DNA of 26,891 bases from contig JAUILJ010000006.1 of the NCBI GenBank assembly GCA_030433055.1, forward strand, positions 1 through 26,891. Direction: 5' to 3'. The position numbers were made by a program, and so were the translations under genes. Shown here piece after piece: positions 15,743 through 23,582 of the stretch (position 1 is the first letter of the stretch; each line of letters begins with the position of its first letter). This DNA comes from Polyangia bacterium. Lineage in GTDB: Bacteria > Myxococcota_A > Polyangia > Polyangiales > Polyangiaceae. Below the pieces are notes generated by a model that ran no database searches, had not been told where the DNA came from, and worked only from the letters and a program-made list of their open reading frames with translations.

Positions 15743-16561
15743 GTGTCCGACGAGGCGCCCTTCACTGCCGTCAAGCAGCTACCCCCAGTGCGTGCGCTGG
15801 GGCGACAGCTGGTGACGCTGCTCAACCGCCGCGAGCGGCGCACCGGGCGACCAACACATGAGCCCAAGCGCGGCGTGTGGGCGCTGGGCGGCGCGAACCT
15901 GTGGGGTGGCGAAGCCAGGCAGGAGCTAGAGGCGCTGGTATCCGGCGCCGAGATCAGGACACTCGGGCGACGCAGCAGCCTGTTGCTGGAAGAGGACGAC
16001 ACTCGAGTGTGGGTAATCGTTTCCGGAGGGATCAAGCTGTGCCGCATGAGCGCGCTCGGCGGGCGCCTGGTCGAGGCGATCCTGCAGCCGGGTGATATGT
16101 TCGGCAGGTTGTCCACCGGCGGCGCGCCGACGGCGCTGGAAGTCGAGAGCCTGGAAGCGAGCGAGCTGGCAGGGCTGCCCCGCGCCGGTTTCGAGGCGTT
16201 GCTGCGCCAGCACCCCGAGCTCGCGCTCTCCGTGGTTCAACAGCTCGAGGATCGCCAGGCGCGGCTGGTCCGGCGCCTGGAGTCGCTGGTGTTCAAGGAC
16301 GTGCGCACACGGGTGGCCGAGGCGCTCCTCGAGCTGGCTCGAGAGAGCGACGGACCCTGCCAACACGGCTTCGCCGTCGATATCCGCATCAACCAGCAAG
16401 ATCTGGCTGAGCTCGTGGGAGCCACGCGGCAAATGGTCAATCGTGTGCTGGGCGAGCTGAGCCGCGAACTCTACGTGCAGCGCGTGGGGAAGGTGATTTG
16501 CGTGTTGCACCTCGAGCGCCTCGAGCGCCTCACTTCCGCCTGCACTGAAACAGCGGAATGA
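15743..16561 (+). CDS. Crp/Fnr family transcriptional regulator
   Basis: A 272-aa DNA-binding regulator. After a basic N-terminal extension of about 45 residues comes the cyclic-nucleotide-binding-like domain (LWGGEARQELEALV, then IVSGGIKLCRMSALGGRLVE and LQPGDMFGRLS), a long dimer helix, and a C-terminal winged helix with INQQDLAELVGATRQMVNRV (recognition helix, about 213-232). The Fnr-type N-terminal Cys cluster is absent, and the phosphate-binding cassette of true cAMP receptors is not convincing, so the effector is unknown. The start is GTG 15743, giving MSDEAPF; the ribosome site is weak. It lies in the same direction as the hybrid kinase and ahead of the secreted-protein gene, so a common control circuit is possible but unproven. 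Confidence 0.87.
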   Translation: MSDEAPFTAVKQLPPVRALGRQLVTLLNRRERRTGRPTHEPKRGVWALGGANLWGGEARQELEALVSGAEIRTLGRRSSLLLEEDDTRVWVIVSGGIKLCRMSALGGRLVEAILQPGDMFGRLSTGGAPTALEVESLEASELAGLPRAGFEALLRQHPELALSVVQQLEDRQARLVRRLESLVFKDVRTRVAEALLELARESDGPCQHGFAVDIRINQQDLAELVGATRQMVNRVLGELSRELYVQRVGKVICVLHLERLERLTSACTETAE

Positions 16562-16619
16562 TGGAGCGAGTGTCCGCCAGTTGACAGACACCCCGCGAGC
16601 AGCCTGGCATCAGTGCGCC

Positions 16620-17339
16620 ATGTCACGGAGTCCCACCACGCTGCAGAGGACCCTGCTGGGCCTGGCAGCACCACTCTTCGTCCTCGCGGGCGCGCCCCGC
16701 CCAGCCGCCGCTCAGCCACGCGCGGCCTACGTCGACGCGAGTGAGCTGGCCCCGGATCCGCTCCCTCACCTCGCGGAAACTGCGCTGTTCGCGCGCTACC
16801 AGCGCTCCCTGGGGGACTCGCCGGTCGATGTCTCGGTGTTCGAAGGAGCGGCGAGCAATCGGTTCCTGATCGGGCGCACGGCGACCTACTGTCTGGGTCT
16901 CGATGGCTACGCTGGCGGTGGCAAGCCCGGCGCGAGCTATGGGGCCACCGCGTTCCTGGCAGGCTTCGGCGTCCGCTCCAGGCGCCAGGACTTCATCGCC
17001 GCGTGTGGGGGGGTGGGGTTAGACGCGCTGGGCGAGTCGCTTCCTCTCGGATTCAAGATTGCACCGGAGGTGCGCGCCGCGGTGAGCCTGGGGCCGCTAC
17101 GACCCCAGCTCTGGTTTCAGCCGAGCTGGCAACTCCAGGACGACCGTCAGCGCGCGGACGACGACTTCCCGTTCGACGACTTCGAGGCTGGGATCTGGCT
17201 GCGCTTCGGCGCGCAGCACCGCTACTGGCGCCAGCTGTCCGCCGGAGGCGGGCCGGCGATCGGCTTCAGCTACGCGGATCGCGCCGGCGTACGTCAGCTC
17301 GGGTTCTGGCTGGGTCTCGACTTCGCGGGAGGGGTGTGA
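16620..17339 (+). CDS. Secreted protein, possible outer-membrane beta-barrel
   Basis: A 239-aa product from ATG 16620, with a clear Sec signal peptide cleaved near AAAQ (about residue 31). The frame is open from a TTG at 16581, but the ATG places the signal peptide properly. The mature part has alternating hydrophobic strands rich in Gly, Tyr, Trp and Phe (YGATAFLAGFGVRS, GLDFAGGV at the end), consistent with a small beta-barrel or beta-sandwich in the periplasm or outer membrane. No family is recognised. Its stop overlaps the start of the hydrolase gene by one base (TGATG), so the two are translationally coupled. Confidence 0.65.
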   Translation: MSRSPTTLQRTLLGLAAPLFVLAGAPRPAAAQPRAAYVDASELAPDPLPHLAETALFARYQRSLGDSPVDVSVFEGAASNRFLIGRTATYCLGLDGYAGGGKPGASYGATAFLAGFGVRSRRQDFIAACGGVGLDALGESLPLGFKIAPEVRAAVSLGPLRPQLWFQPSWQLQDDRQRADDDFPFDDFEAGIWLRFGAQHRYWRQLSAGGGPAIGFSYADRAGVRQLGFWLGLDFAGGV

Positions 17340-18286
17340 TGAGGCGTTTGCTTGCTCTCGGGGTCTGCGCTGGAGTCTGCCTACTGGCGCTGGGCTGCGC
17401 GCCGCCCCAGCGCGCTGCGAAGCTGCCTGCGGCGACCGGGGAGGCACCTGGCGCCACTCATAGCCAGGCGCTGTTCGAGGCCAGCGACGGCGCCCAGCTG
17501 TATCGTCAGAGCTGGAAGCCTCGAGGAGCGCCGCGCGCCGCCCTGGTGATCCAACACGGGCTCAAGTCGCACAGCGGAGACTACGCGGCGTTCGCCCAGA
17601 GCCTGGCGGCGCGCGGCTTCGCGGTGTACGCGGCCGACCTGCGCGGCCACGGCCATTCCTCGGGGCAACGCGCGACCCTCGACGACTTCGACCAGCTGGT
17701 GGGTGACCTGCAGCAAACGGTGACCCTCGCGCGACGCGAAGTGCCGCAGCCAAGGCCGGTATTCTTGATGGGGCACAGCGTGGGCGGTGCGCTGAGCGCG
17801 CTGTACGCAGAGCAACACGGCGCCGAGCTCAGCGGCTTGGTGCTGCTCGCCCCAGCGCTGCGCGTCGACCGCATGCCGATCGAGGCCGCGGCGACCCCCT
17901 TCGTCGGTACGCTGCTGCCCAACGCACCGCTGGTCGACGTGCCCAACGCATGGTTCAGTCGCAACCCAGCGCGCGTGGCCGAAATGGACGAGAGCGACCT
18001 GGTGTATCAACCAGCGGGCCCTGCTCGAACGGGTGTCGCGCTGTTGGAGGCACTGGAATACGTCTGGGCTCACCCCCAAAAAATCCAGATGCCGCTGCTG
18101 GCGCTGCACGGGACCGCCGACCGCGCCACGGATCCGCGGGGAACAGTCGAGATCGTCGAGCGCGCGAGCTCCCAAGACAAACGGCTGGTGCTGTACCGCG
18201 GCCTCTATCACGACTTGCTCCACGAGCCCGAGCAGGCGCAGGTGGCGCAAGATCTGACCGACTGGTTCGAGCAGCACGTTCCGTAG
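17339..18286 (+). CDS. Lipoprotein alpha/beta hydrolase (monoacylglycerol lipase-like)
   Basis: A 315-aa predicted lipoprotein with signal LLALGC (Cys 20) and a serine-hydrolase domain of the Hydrolase_4/lysophospholipase type. The oxyanion region is VIQHGLKSHSGDY, the cap-side motif DLRGHGHSSG, the nucleophile elbow GHSVGG with Ser 137, the acid HGTAD with Asp 251, and the catalytic His 281 in LYHDLLHEP. All match monoglyceride lipase-like enzymes acting on acyl glycerols or lysolipids; the substrate is inferred only. ATG 17339 overlaps the previous stop by one base; GGAGGGG lies just upstream. Anchoring of a lipase on the envelope may serve lipid uptake. It converges with the HEYGH membrane protein gene. 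Confidence 0.87.
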   Translation: MRRLLALGVCAGVCLLALGCAPPQRAAKLPAATGEAPGATHSQALFEASDGAQLYRQSWKPRGAPRAALVIQHGLKSHSGDYAAFAQSLAARGFAVYAADLRGHGHSSGQRATLDDFDQLVGDLQQTVTLARREVPQPRPVFLMGHSVGGALSALYAEQHGAELSGLVLLAPALRVDRMPIEAAATPFVGTLLPNAPLVDVPNAWFSRNPARVAEMDESDLVYQPAGPARTGVALLEALEYVWAHPQKIQMPLLALHGTADRATDPRGTVEIVERASSQDKRLVLYRGLYHDLLHEPEQAQVAQDLTDWFEQHVP

Positions 18287-18289
18287 CAG

Positions 18290-18318
18290 AGCGTTGCTTG
18301 ACCCCTGCCACCAACGCT
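18290..18318. terminator. Bidirectional hairpin filling a convergent gap
   Basis: AGCGTTG (18290-18296) and CAACGCT (18312-18318) form a perfect 7-bp stem with a 15-nt loop. It occupies nearly the whole 32-bp gap between the convergent stops at 18286 and 18319. There is no T-tract. Confidence 0.4.
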
Positions 18319-18759
18319 TCAGTCCGTGGGCCAAGCCTGGCGGATCTGCGCGCGGTCCACGCCACCGTAGCGATCCGCCTGACGCTCGGGCCAACCGTCG
18401 AAGTAGTGGCGCCAGCGCCGACCCGTCAGCTCGCGATACGCGATCGCGTAGGCCACCCGGGACACCGAAGGCGCACCGACCAGTGGTAGGTACAGCGGCC
18501 CCAGCAAGCGCGACTGAAACGTGTGGCCGTACTCGTGGTCGCGAGTGGCTGCATCGAGGAAGAAGTGGCGCGAAGCACTGGGCTCCATCCAGAACACGAA
18601 GTACCCCAGGGAAACAGCGACCCAGTCCGACTCGATGAACAGCCGCTGGTGCTCGCGCTGCTCGCTCTTGGCGCGACCTAGCGCGCGGTGGGCCAGGAGC
18701 AGCCCGGCCCCCAGCAGGTTCTGGGGCAGTTCCCAAAGCGCGAGCGCGATGCTAGACAC
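18319..18759 (-). CDS. Membrane protein with HEYGH metalloprotease-like motif
   Basis: A 146-aa protein of unknown function. Hydrophobic segments occur near residues 3-24, 46-57 and 85-105. Between the second and third lies ATRDHEYGHTFQSRLLGPLY, containing HEYGH (HExxH), the usual zinc-metalloprotease signature, in a context (HExGHxxQ...LGPLYLP) I associate with uncharacterised short membrane proteins and some RHS-type toxins. A third zinc ligand cannot be fixed by eye; the later Asp/Glu-rich segment ERQADRYG is a candidate, as in ExxAD motifs. The start is GTG 18759 with no clear ribosome site, so the start is uncertain. Convergent with the hydrolase gene; 76 nt separate it from the hemerythrin gene upstream. 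Confidence 0.55.
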   Translation of the reverse strand: MSSIALALWELPQNLLGAGLLLAHRALGRAKSEQREHQRLFIESDWVAVSLGYFVFWMEPSASRHFFLDAATRDHEYGHTFQSRLLGPLYLPLVGAPSVSRVAYAIAYRELTGRRWRHYFDGWPERQADRYGGVDRAQIRQAWPTD

Positions 18760-18835
18760 CCGCGGAGTCTGCCAGAAAGCAGGCGCGAGCGCGCCAGCCG
18801 ACCACAGCTATTTGCGCCCCGTGGGACGCCCCGCG

Positions 18836-19279
18836 CTACTCCGCCGCTCGAACACGGTCGGAGTAGGTGTCGAACTCGCGGACTAGCTGCTGGTGGTCGC
18901 TGTCGCTCAGCACCTGGGCAGCGACTTCGAACGTCTTGCGCTCTTCCTCCTGCATGTGGTGCTCGTTCAGGTCCACCATGACCTTCGCCTTGGCCAACCA
19001 CCCGGAGCTGCTCATGTCATGCTGCTCCAGCTCGCCCAGCAGGTCTCGCACCTGCCCGTGCTCTCTCACAGCGTCCGCCGCAGGCTCCCGACCAAGCTCA
19101 CTCGCGAGCAGCGGCGCGTAGAACGCGCGCTCTTCGGCCTCGGCATGAGTCTCAATCGCGCGCTTGAGGCGCCCGAACAGCTCCTTGCGGCCACTCGAGT
19201 CACCGTGGGTCTTCAGGAGCAAGCGCATCAGCGTGCGCTGGACATCGTGGTCGGCGCGGAGTCGTTCGAAAATAGTCAT
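18836..19279 (-). CDS. Hemerythrin HHE domain protein
   Basis: A 147-aa four-helix protein with a hemerythrin-like diiron ligand set: His 11 (RADHDVQ), His 45 and Glu 49 (THAEAEE), His 74 (REHGQV), and His 108 with Glu 112 (NEHHMQEEE). Such cytoplasmic HHE proteins bind oxygen or sense or repair oxidative and nitrosative stress; which applies here is unknown. ATG 19279 (MTIFERLRADHD) fits homologue starts; an ATG seven codons upstream at 19300 is possible. The frame is open far upstream, but that sequence is not domain-like. It is transcribed in the same direction as the DUF779 and aldehyde dehydrogenase genes, 185 nt after DUF779, and probably has its own promoter. Confidence 0.85.
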   Translation of the reverse strand: MTIFERLRADHDVQRTLMRLLLKTHGDSSGRKELFGRLKRAIETHAEAEERAFYAPLLASELGREPAADAVREHGQVRDLLGELEQHDMSSSGWLAKAKVMVDLNEHHMQEEERKTFEVAAQVLSDSDHQQLVREFDTYSDRVRAAE

Positions 19280-19464
19280 GACCCGGTTCAATGCAGGCAT
19301 CGGGCCACGCCAGTTGGACCGAGCGCAGCGCGCTAACCGCCACGGCGCTCGAGCGAACGCGTGGCGATGCTGTCCATTGTGGCGCCGAGGTCGCCTCAGC
19401 CCCGCGACCAGACGGCGCCCGAGTCGCCGCCTGCGCCAGGATTTTCGGGGGTGAGACGCTCCGC

Positions 19465-19836
19465 TCAGACGCTGCAAAGATCCGAGCGAATGATGAAGCG
19501 CACACCCTCCGGGGCCTCCAGCGAGAAGCCGGAGCCGCGCCCTGGCACGATGTCCAGCGTGAGCCGGGTGTGCTTCCAGCGCTCGTATTGGTCGCCACCC
19601 ATGTAAAACGGCGTGCCGCCGACTTCGCCGAGCAGCACGTCGCGTACACCGAGCCGAAGTTCTCCGCGGGGATAACACATGGGCGCGCTGCCATCGCAGC
19701 AACCACCAGACTGATGAAACATCAGCGGGCCGTGGTTCGCGATCAACTTGGTCAGCAGCGCGAGCGCCTCCTGGGTCGCGCCAATCTGCGCCTCCTGGGC
19801 TGGAGGCGCTGGTTGGCTGTCGGTTGGGGCTGACAT
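19465..19836 (-). CDS. DUF779 protein, aldehyde dehydrogenase companion
   Basis: A 123-aa cytoplasmic protein of the DUF779 family, found next to acetaldehyde-type aldehyde dehydrogenases in many bacteria. It shows the hallmark FHQSGGCCDGSAPMCYP (His 41, Cys 46, Cys 47, Cys 54), YMGGDQYERWKHTRLTLDIV and GRGSGFSLEAPEGVRFI. The conserved His/Cys set suggests metal binding or thiol chemistry; no reaction is established to my knowledge. The start at 19836 lies only 6 nt beyond the aldehyde dehydrogenase stop, so the two are one operon and this gene is the distal member. Confidence 0.88.
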   Translation of the reverse strand: MSAPTDSQPAPPAQEAQIGATQEALALLTKLIANHGPLMFHQSGGCCDGSAPMCYPRGELRLGVRDVLLGEVGGTPFYMGGDQYERWKHTRLTLDIVPGRGSGFSLEAPEGVRFIIRSDLCSV

Positions 19837-19842
19837 ACGACC

Positions 19843-21360
19843 CTAGAAGAATCCCATCGGATTCTCGTCGTAGCTGACGAGGATGTTCTTCGTCTGCTGG
19901 TAGTGATCGAGCATCATCTTGTGCGTTTCGCGCCCGATACCTGACTGCTTGTAGCCACCGAACGCCGCATGGGCCGGGTAGAGGTGGTAGCAGTTCGTCC
20001 AGACGCGGCCCGCTTCGATGGCACGCGCCGCGCGATACGCGGTGTGCGCGCTGCGTGTCCAGACACCCGCGCCGAGCCCGTAGAGGGTATCGTTCGCGAT
20101 CTTGATGGCGTCATCGTAGCCGTCGAACGAGGTAACGCAGACGACGGGACCAAATATTTCCTCCTGGAATATACGCATGGAGTTGTTGCCCTCGAACACC
20201 GTGGGCGCGACATAGTAGCCATCTTCACAGCCCTCGACGCGGACACGCTCTCCCCCTGTGAGCACCTTCGCGCCCTCCTTCTTCCCGATGTCGATGTAGG
20301 AGAGGATCTTCTCCAGCTGGTCGTTCGAGGCTTGAGCGCCGAGCATGGTGCTGGTGTCCAGCGGGTTGCCGGGCACGGCGCGAGCGGCTCTGGCCACGGC
20401 GCTGTCCAGGAACGCACCGTAGATCTTCTTGTCGACCAGCGCGCGCGACGGACAGGTGCACACCTCTCCCTGATTGAGCGCAAACATCGCGAAGCCCTCG
20501 AGCGCCTTCTGTCTGAAGGCGTCGTCCTGATCCCAAACGTCGGCGAAGAAGATGTTCGGGCTCTTGCCACCGAGCTCCAGGGTGACGGGGATCAAGTTCT
20601 CCGAGGCGTACTGCATGATCAGCCGCCCGGTGGTCGTTTCCCCGGTGAAAGCCACCTTGGCTACGCGGCGATTCTGTGCCAGCGGCTTGCCCGCCTCGAC
20701 CCCGAAGCCATTGACCACATTCAAGACGCCAGGCGGCAGGACCTTGCTGATCAGCTCGGCGAAGAGCAAGATGGTCGCCGGCGTCTGCTCGGCGGGCTTG
20801 AGCACCACGGCGTTGCCGGCCGCGAGCGCCGGTGCGAGCTTCCAGGCTGCCATCAAGAGCGGGAAGTTCCAGGGGATGATCTGGCCCACGACACCGAGGG
20901 GCTCCTTGACGTGGTAGGCCACGGTGTGCTCATCCAGCTCGGCCATGCTGCCCTCCTCCGCGCGCAGGCAGCCCGCGAAGTAGCGGAAATGGTCGATCGC
21001 AAGCGGGAGATCAGCCGCCAAGCTTTCCCGTATGGGTTTACCGTTGTCCCAGGTCTCGGAGACGGCCAAGCACTCGAGGTTCTCCTGCATCACATCGGCG
21101 ATGCGGTTGAGCACCTGAGCGCGCTCGGCGACAGGCGTCTTGCCCCACTTCCCCTTCGCGGAGTGCGCGGCGTCGAGCGCCAGCTCGATGTCCTCCTCGG
21201 TGGAGCGCGCGATCTCACAGAACGGCTTTCCGGTGACTGGAGAGATGTTCTCGAAGTACTGCTCTCGCTTGGGTTTCACCCACTCGCCACCGATGAAGTT
21301 CTCGTATCGGGACTGGTAGTTGACTTTGGATCCGGCTGAATTGGGTCGCTCGTAGCGCAT
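19843..21360 (-). CDS. NAD-dependent aldehyde dehydrogenase (ExaC/AcoD type)
   Basis: A 505-aa class 3 aldehyde dehydrogenase, closest in look to acetaldehyde dehydrogenases ExaC/AcoD, which oxidise acetaldehyde (and other short aldehydes) to acids with NAD+. Visible are IIPWNFPLLMAAWKLAPALA, the NAD-site FTGETTTGRLI, general-base Glu 262 (LELGGKSP), catalytic Cys 301 (NQGEVCTCPSR) and the C-terminal GVWTRSAHTAYRAARAIEAG. ATG 21360 has AGGAGGAGGA just upstream, one of the strongest ribosome sites in the window; the frame is open to 21426. DUF779 follows in the operon. A sigma-54-like promoter (21441-21456) and the divergent AcoR-type activator indicate substrate-induced expression. Confidence 0.94.
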   Translation of the reverse strand: MRYERPNSAGSKVNYQSRYENFIGGEWVKPKREQYFENISPVTGKPFCEIARSTEEDIELALDAAHSAKGKWGKTPVAERAQVLNRIADVMQENLECLAVSETWDNGKPIRESLAADLPLAIDHFRYFAGCLRAEEGSMAELDEHTVAYHVKEPLGVVGQIIPWNFPLLMAAWKLAPALAAGNAVVLKPAEQTPATILLFAELISKVLPPGVLNVVNGFGVEAGKPLAQNRRVAKVAFTGETTTGRLIMQYASENLIPVTLELGGKSPNIFFADVWDQDDAFRQKALEGFAMFALNQGEVCTCPSRALVDKKIYGAFLDSAVARAARAVPGNPLDTSTMLGAQASNDQLEKILSYIDIGKKEGAKVLTGGERVRVEGCEDGYYVAPTVFEGNNSMRIFQEEIFGPVVCVTSFDGYDDAIKIANDTLYGLGAGVWTRSAHTAYRAARAIEAGRVWTNCYHLYPAHAAFGGYKQSGIGRETHKMMLDHYQQTKNILVSYDENPMGFF

Positions 21361-21440
21361 GGTTCCTCCTCCTCTTCGTCTGCTTGGAGAGCGAAGCGGC
21401 GAACTGCGCCGCGTCGCGTCCTGCACGCGGTGGGCGCTCG

Positions 21441-21456
21441 TGCACGGGGCGGGCCA
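21441..21456 (-). promoter_or_regulatory. Sigma-54-like promoter of aldehyde dehydrogenase operon
   Basis: Read on the minus strand, TGGCCCGCCCCGTGCA matches TGGCACGNNNNTTGCW with the GG and GC doublets exactly 12 bp apart and two mismatches. Predicted start of transcription is near 21430, giving a leader of about 70 nt before ATG 21360. A sigma-54 activator gene lies next to it, which makes the match meaningful. Confidence 0.55.
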
Positions 21457-21517
21457 ACACGAAACAGTGCGGAAAACTTAGGTCTCGCCCCTTGGAGCCG
21501 CGCGGGCTGGAGCGCCC

Positions 21518-21538
21518 CGCAACAACGCGGCTGTTGCG
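21518..21538. promoter_or_regulatory. Inverted repeat, candidate activator binding site
   Basis: Perfect 7-bp arms CGCAACA (21518-21524) and TGTTGCG (21532-21538) with a 7-nt spacer. The repeat lies about 60-80 bp upstream of the -24 element of the dehydrogenase operon, the usual place for a sigma-54 activator's upstream activating sequence, and also just before the activator's own gene. Confidence 0.45.
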
Positions 21539-21597
21539 AAACGAATCAGAGACCGAGCGAGCTTGTTCGAAGCGGGGGCCGCGCATACCCTTCTCCG

Positions 21598-23571
21598 GTG
21601 CTCGATCCGATCCTGCTCGATCACGCGACGGAGGGGACCTGGCTCGACTTTCAGGCCAGGCACCCGCGCGGGATTGCGTTCGGTGCGCACTTGCCGATCC
21701 TCGGTCACTGGGAGCGCTCACGATCCCTGGGCGCACCCACCGACGGCCCCAAGCCGGAAGACGCGCTGACTCGAGGCACGGATCTCCGGGCGCGGATCGA
21801 ACGGGTCGAGCCCGTGCTGCAGGATGGCTTCGACGTGCTCCAGCGCACGGCTGCCAGCGTCGGCGGCCAGGACTACATGCTCCTCGTCTCCGATATGGAC
21901 GGGGTCATCGTCAGCGCAGCGGGCGGCGGGGCCTTCGCCCCCGAAGCCCGCCGCGTGCTGCTGATGGAGGGCGCGAGCTGGAGCGAAGCGGTACGAGGCA
22001 CGAACGCGATCGGCACCGCCATTGCCGCAGGGAGACCGGTGGTGGTCCATGGTACGGCGCATTTCGCGCGCGCGTATCACGGCCTCGTCTGCTACGCGGC
22101 GCCGGTCTACGATGCGGATGGCTCACCCGTCGCGGTGCTCGACGCCACCTCGATGGTAACGCGAGCGGACAGCGCGATCGCCTCTGCGGTCATGGCCGCG
22201 GCATCCGCGCTCACCGAGCTGCTACGCCTGCGCGCCTACTCCCTCGCCGGGGCGGCTGTGACCCGGGCACTGGGTCGCAGCCTGGAGCGCATGAATTGTC
22301 CTGTGGCGCTGGTGGAGCCGCCCGGGCGAGTGTCGCGCCTGAACAGCCCCGCCCGCCGCTTGTTCGCGAACAGCGACGCTACTCGCGACGTAAGCGCCCT
22401 GCTCGGCCTCGATTTCCAAGGGCTCACCCGGCTGGCGCTCACCGCGAGCAGCCTCGAGATCTACTCGCCCGTGAGTGGCCGCGCGCACCGCCTGCACGCC
22501 GAACCCATCGAGAGCGGGGGGCGCGTCATCGCGCTGTTGGTGTTCATGGATCCAGCTCGGGTTCCCACCACGCCGCCGCCACCGGTGGTCGCCCCAGCGC
22601 CGGCGCGGGATGCCTTCTCCGAGATCTTCGCCCAGGACGCCCCAACCAAGAGCGCGCTGGACTGGGCCGCGCGCATCGCGCGCAGCGATATCCCAGTCAT
22701 GCTCCTTGCGGAAACGGGCTCGGGCAAGGAGCTACTCGCGAGCGCCATCCACGGCGCCAGCACTCGCGCAGGCGGTCCGTTCGTCGCGGTCAACTGTGGG
22801 GCCATCACTCCGACTCTCCTGGAGAGTGAGCTGTTCGGTTACGCGCCAGGTGCGTTCACGGGAGCAGAGAAGGGGGGCCGGAACGGCTACCTGCACGCGG
22901 CGCGGGGCGGCACGCTGTTCCTCGACGAAGTCGGGGAGATGCCCATGGCGATGCAAGCCGCGCTGCTCCGCTTCTTGGAGTCCGGCACGTATCACCGCGT
23001 GGGAGACTCCAAGCCTCAGAGCGCGGACGTACGAGTGCTGTGCGCCACCTGCCGCGACCTGCCGGCGCTGGTGGCGGCTGATTATTTCCGCAAGGATCTT
23101 TACTATCGCCTCAAGGGGGCCACCGTCACGCTGCCGCCGCTCCGCTCTCGCAGCGACGCGGTCAGCCTGGCGAAGCACCTCTTGACTCAACTGGCAGAGA
23201 AGCACGAAGTCGTACCGACGCCAGAACTCTCGCTGGACGTGCAGGGATTCATCGAGCGGCATCCCTGGCCAGGGAACGTGCGCGAGCTGAAGAGCACCCT
23301 GGACGTCGCTCTGGTCCTCGCCCAGGGCTCGGCGGCCCTCGAGCTGGCTCACCTGCCCCCGGATCTCGTCGCCAGTCACGAGCCGCTGGCTCCTGAGGTG
23401 TCCGAAGAGAACCAGCTTCAAGAAGCCCAGGGCTGGGCCGTACGCCGCGCGCTACAGGAGGTGGCAGGCAACGTCAGCCTCGCCGCAAAGCGCCTCGGCG
23501 TGGCCCGCAGCACGCTGTACCGCATGATGCGCCGCCACGGCGTGGACCTCAGCGAAGTCACCAAGAAGTAG
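21598..23571 (+). CDS. AcoR-type sigma-54-dependent transcriptional activator
   Basis: A 657-aa enhancer-binding protein of the acetoin-catabolism/alcohol-responsive AcoR class. The N-terminal 200 residues form a GAF-like sensory domain (LLVSDMDGVIVSAAGGG, then EAVRGTNAIGTAIAAG and VDATSMVTRADS-like text typical of AcoR). A central linker of low complexity (TTPPPPVV) precedes the AAA+ domain, with Walker A AETGSGKE at 371-378, the sigma-54 contact motif GAFTGA at 418-423, Walker B TLFLDEV and WPGNVREL. The C-terminal Fis-type helix-turn-helix is NVSLAAKRLGVARSTLYRMM. The GTG start at 21598 has no clear ribosome site; the open frame upstream runs through the promoter region and is rejected. 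It is divergent from, and presumably activates, the aldehyde dehydrogenase operon. Confidence 0.92.
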   Translation: MLDPILLDHATEGTWLDFQARHPRGIAFGAHLPILGHWERSRSLGAPTDGPKPEDALTRGTDLRARIERVEPVLQDGFDVLQRTAASVGGQDYMLLVSDMDGVIVSAAGGGAFAPEARRVLLMEGASWSEAVRGTNAIGTAIAAGRPVVVHGTAHFARAYHGLVCYAAPVYDADGSPVAVLDATSMVTRADSAIASAVMAAASALTELLRLRAYSLAGAAVTRALGRSLERMNCPVALVEPPGRVSRLNSPARRLFANSDATRDVSALLGLDFQGLTRLALTASSLEIYSPVSGRAHRLHAEPIESGGRVIALLVFMDPARVPTTPPPPVVAPAPARDAFSEIFAQDAPTKSALDWAARIARSDIPVMLLAETGSGKELLASAIHGASTRAGGPFVAVNCGAITPTLLESELFGYAPGAFTGAEKGGRNGYLHAARGGTLFLDEVGEMPMAMQAALLRFLESGTYHRVGDSKPQSADVRVLCATCRDLPALVAADYFRKDLYYRLKGATVTLPPLRSRSDAVSLAKHLLTQLAEKHEVVPTPELSLDVQGFIERHPWPGNVRELKSTLDVALVLAQGSAALELAHLPPDLVASHEPLAPEVSEENQLQEAQGWAVRRALQEVAGNVSLAAKRLGVARSTLYRMMRRHGVDLSEVTKK

Positions 23572-23582
23572 CCATCGTCGGC

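Noticed and set aside
19301..19702. Longer 288-aa reading of the hemerythrin gene
   Set aside because: The extension is a low-complexity Arg-rich frame overlapping the DUF779 gene; the domain begins at 19279.
19969..21339. 456-aa plus-strand open frame opposite the aldehyde dehydrogenase
   Set aside because: It is the mirror frame of a gene with clear catalytic motifs and strong codon bias; its protein shows only Arg/Gly/Leu-rich shadow text.
21430..21597. Upstream start for the sigma-54 activator at ATG 21430
   Set aside because: The added 56 residues show no domain character, and the region carries the predicted promoter and inverted repeat.
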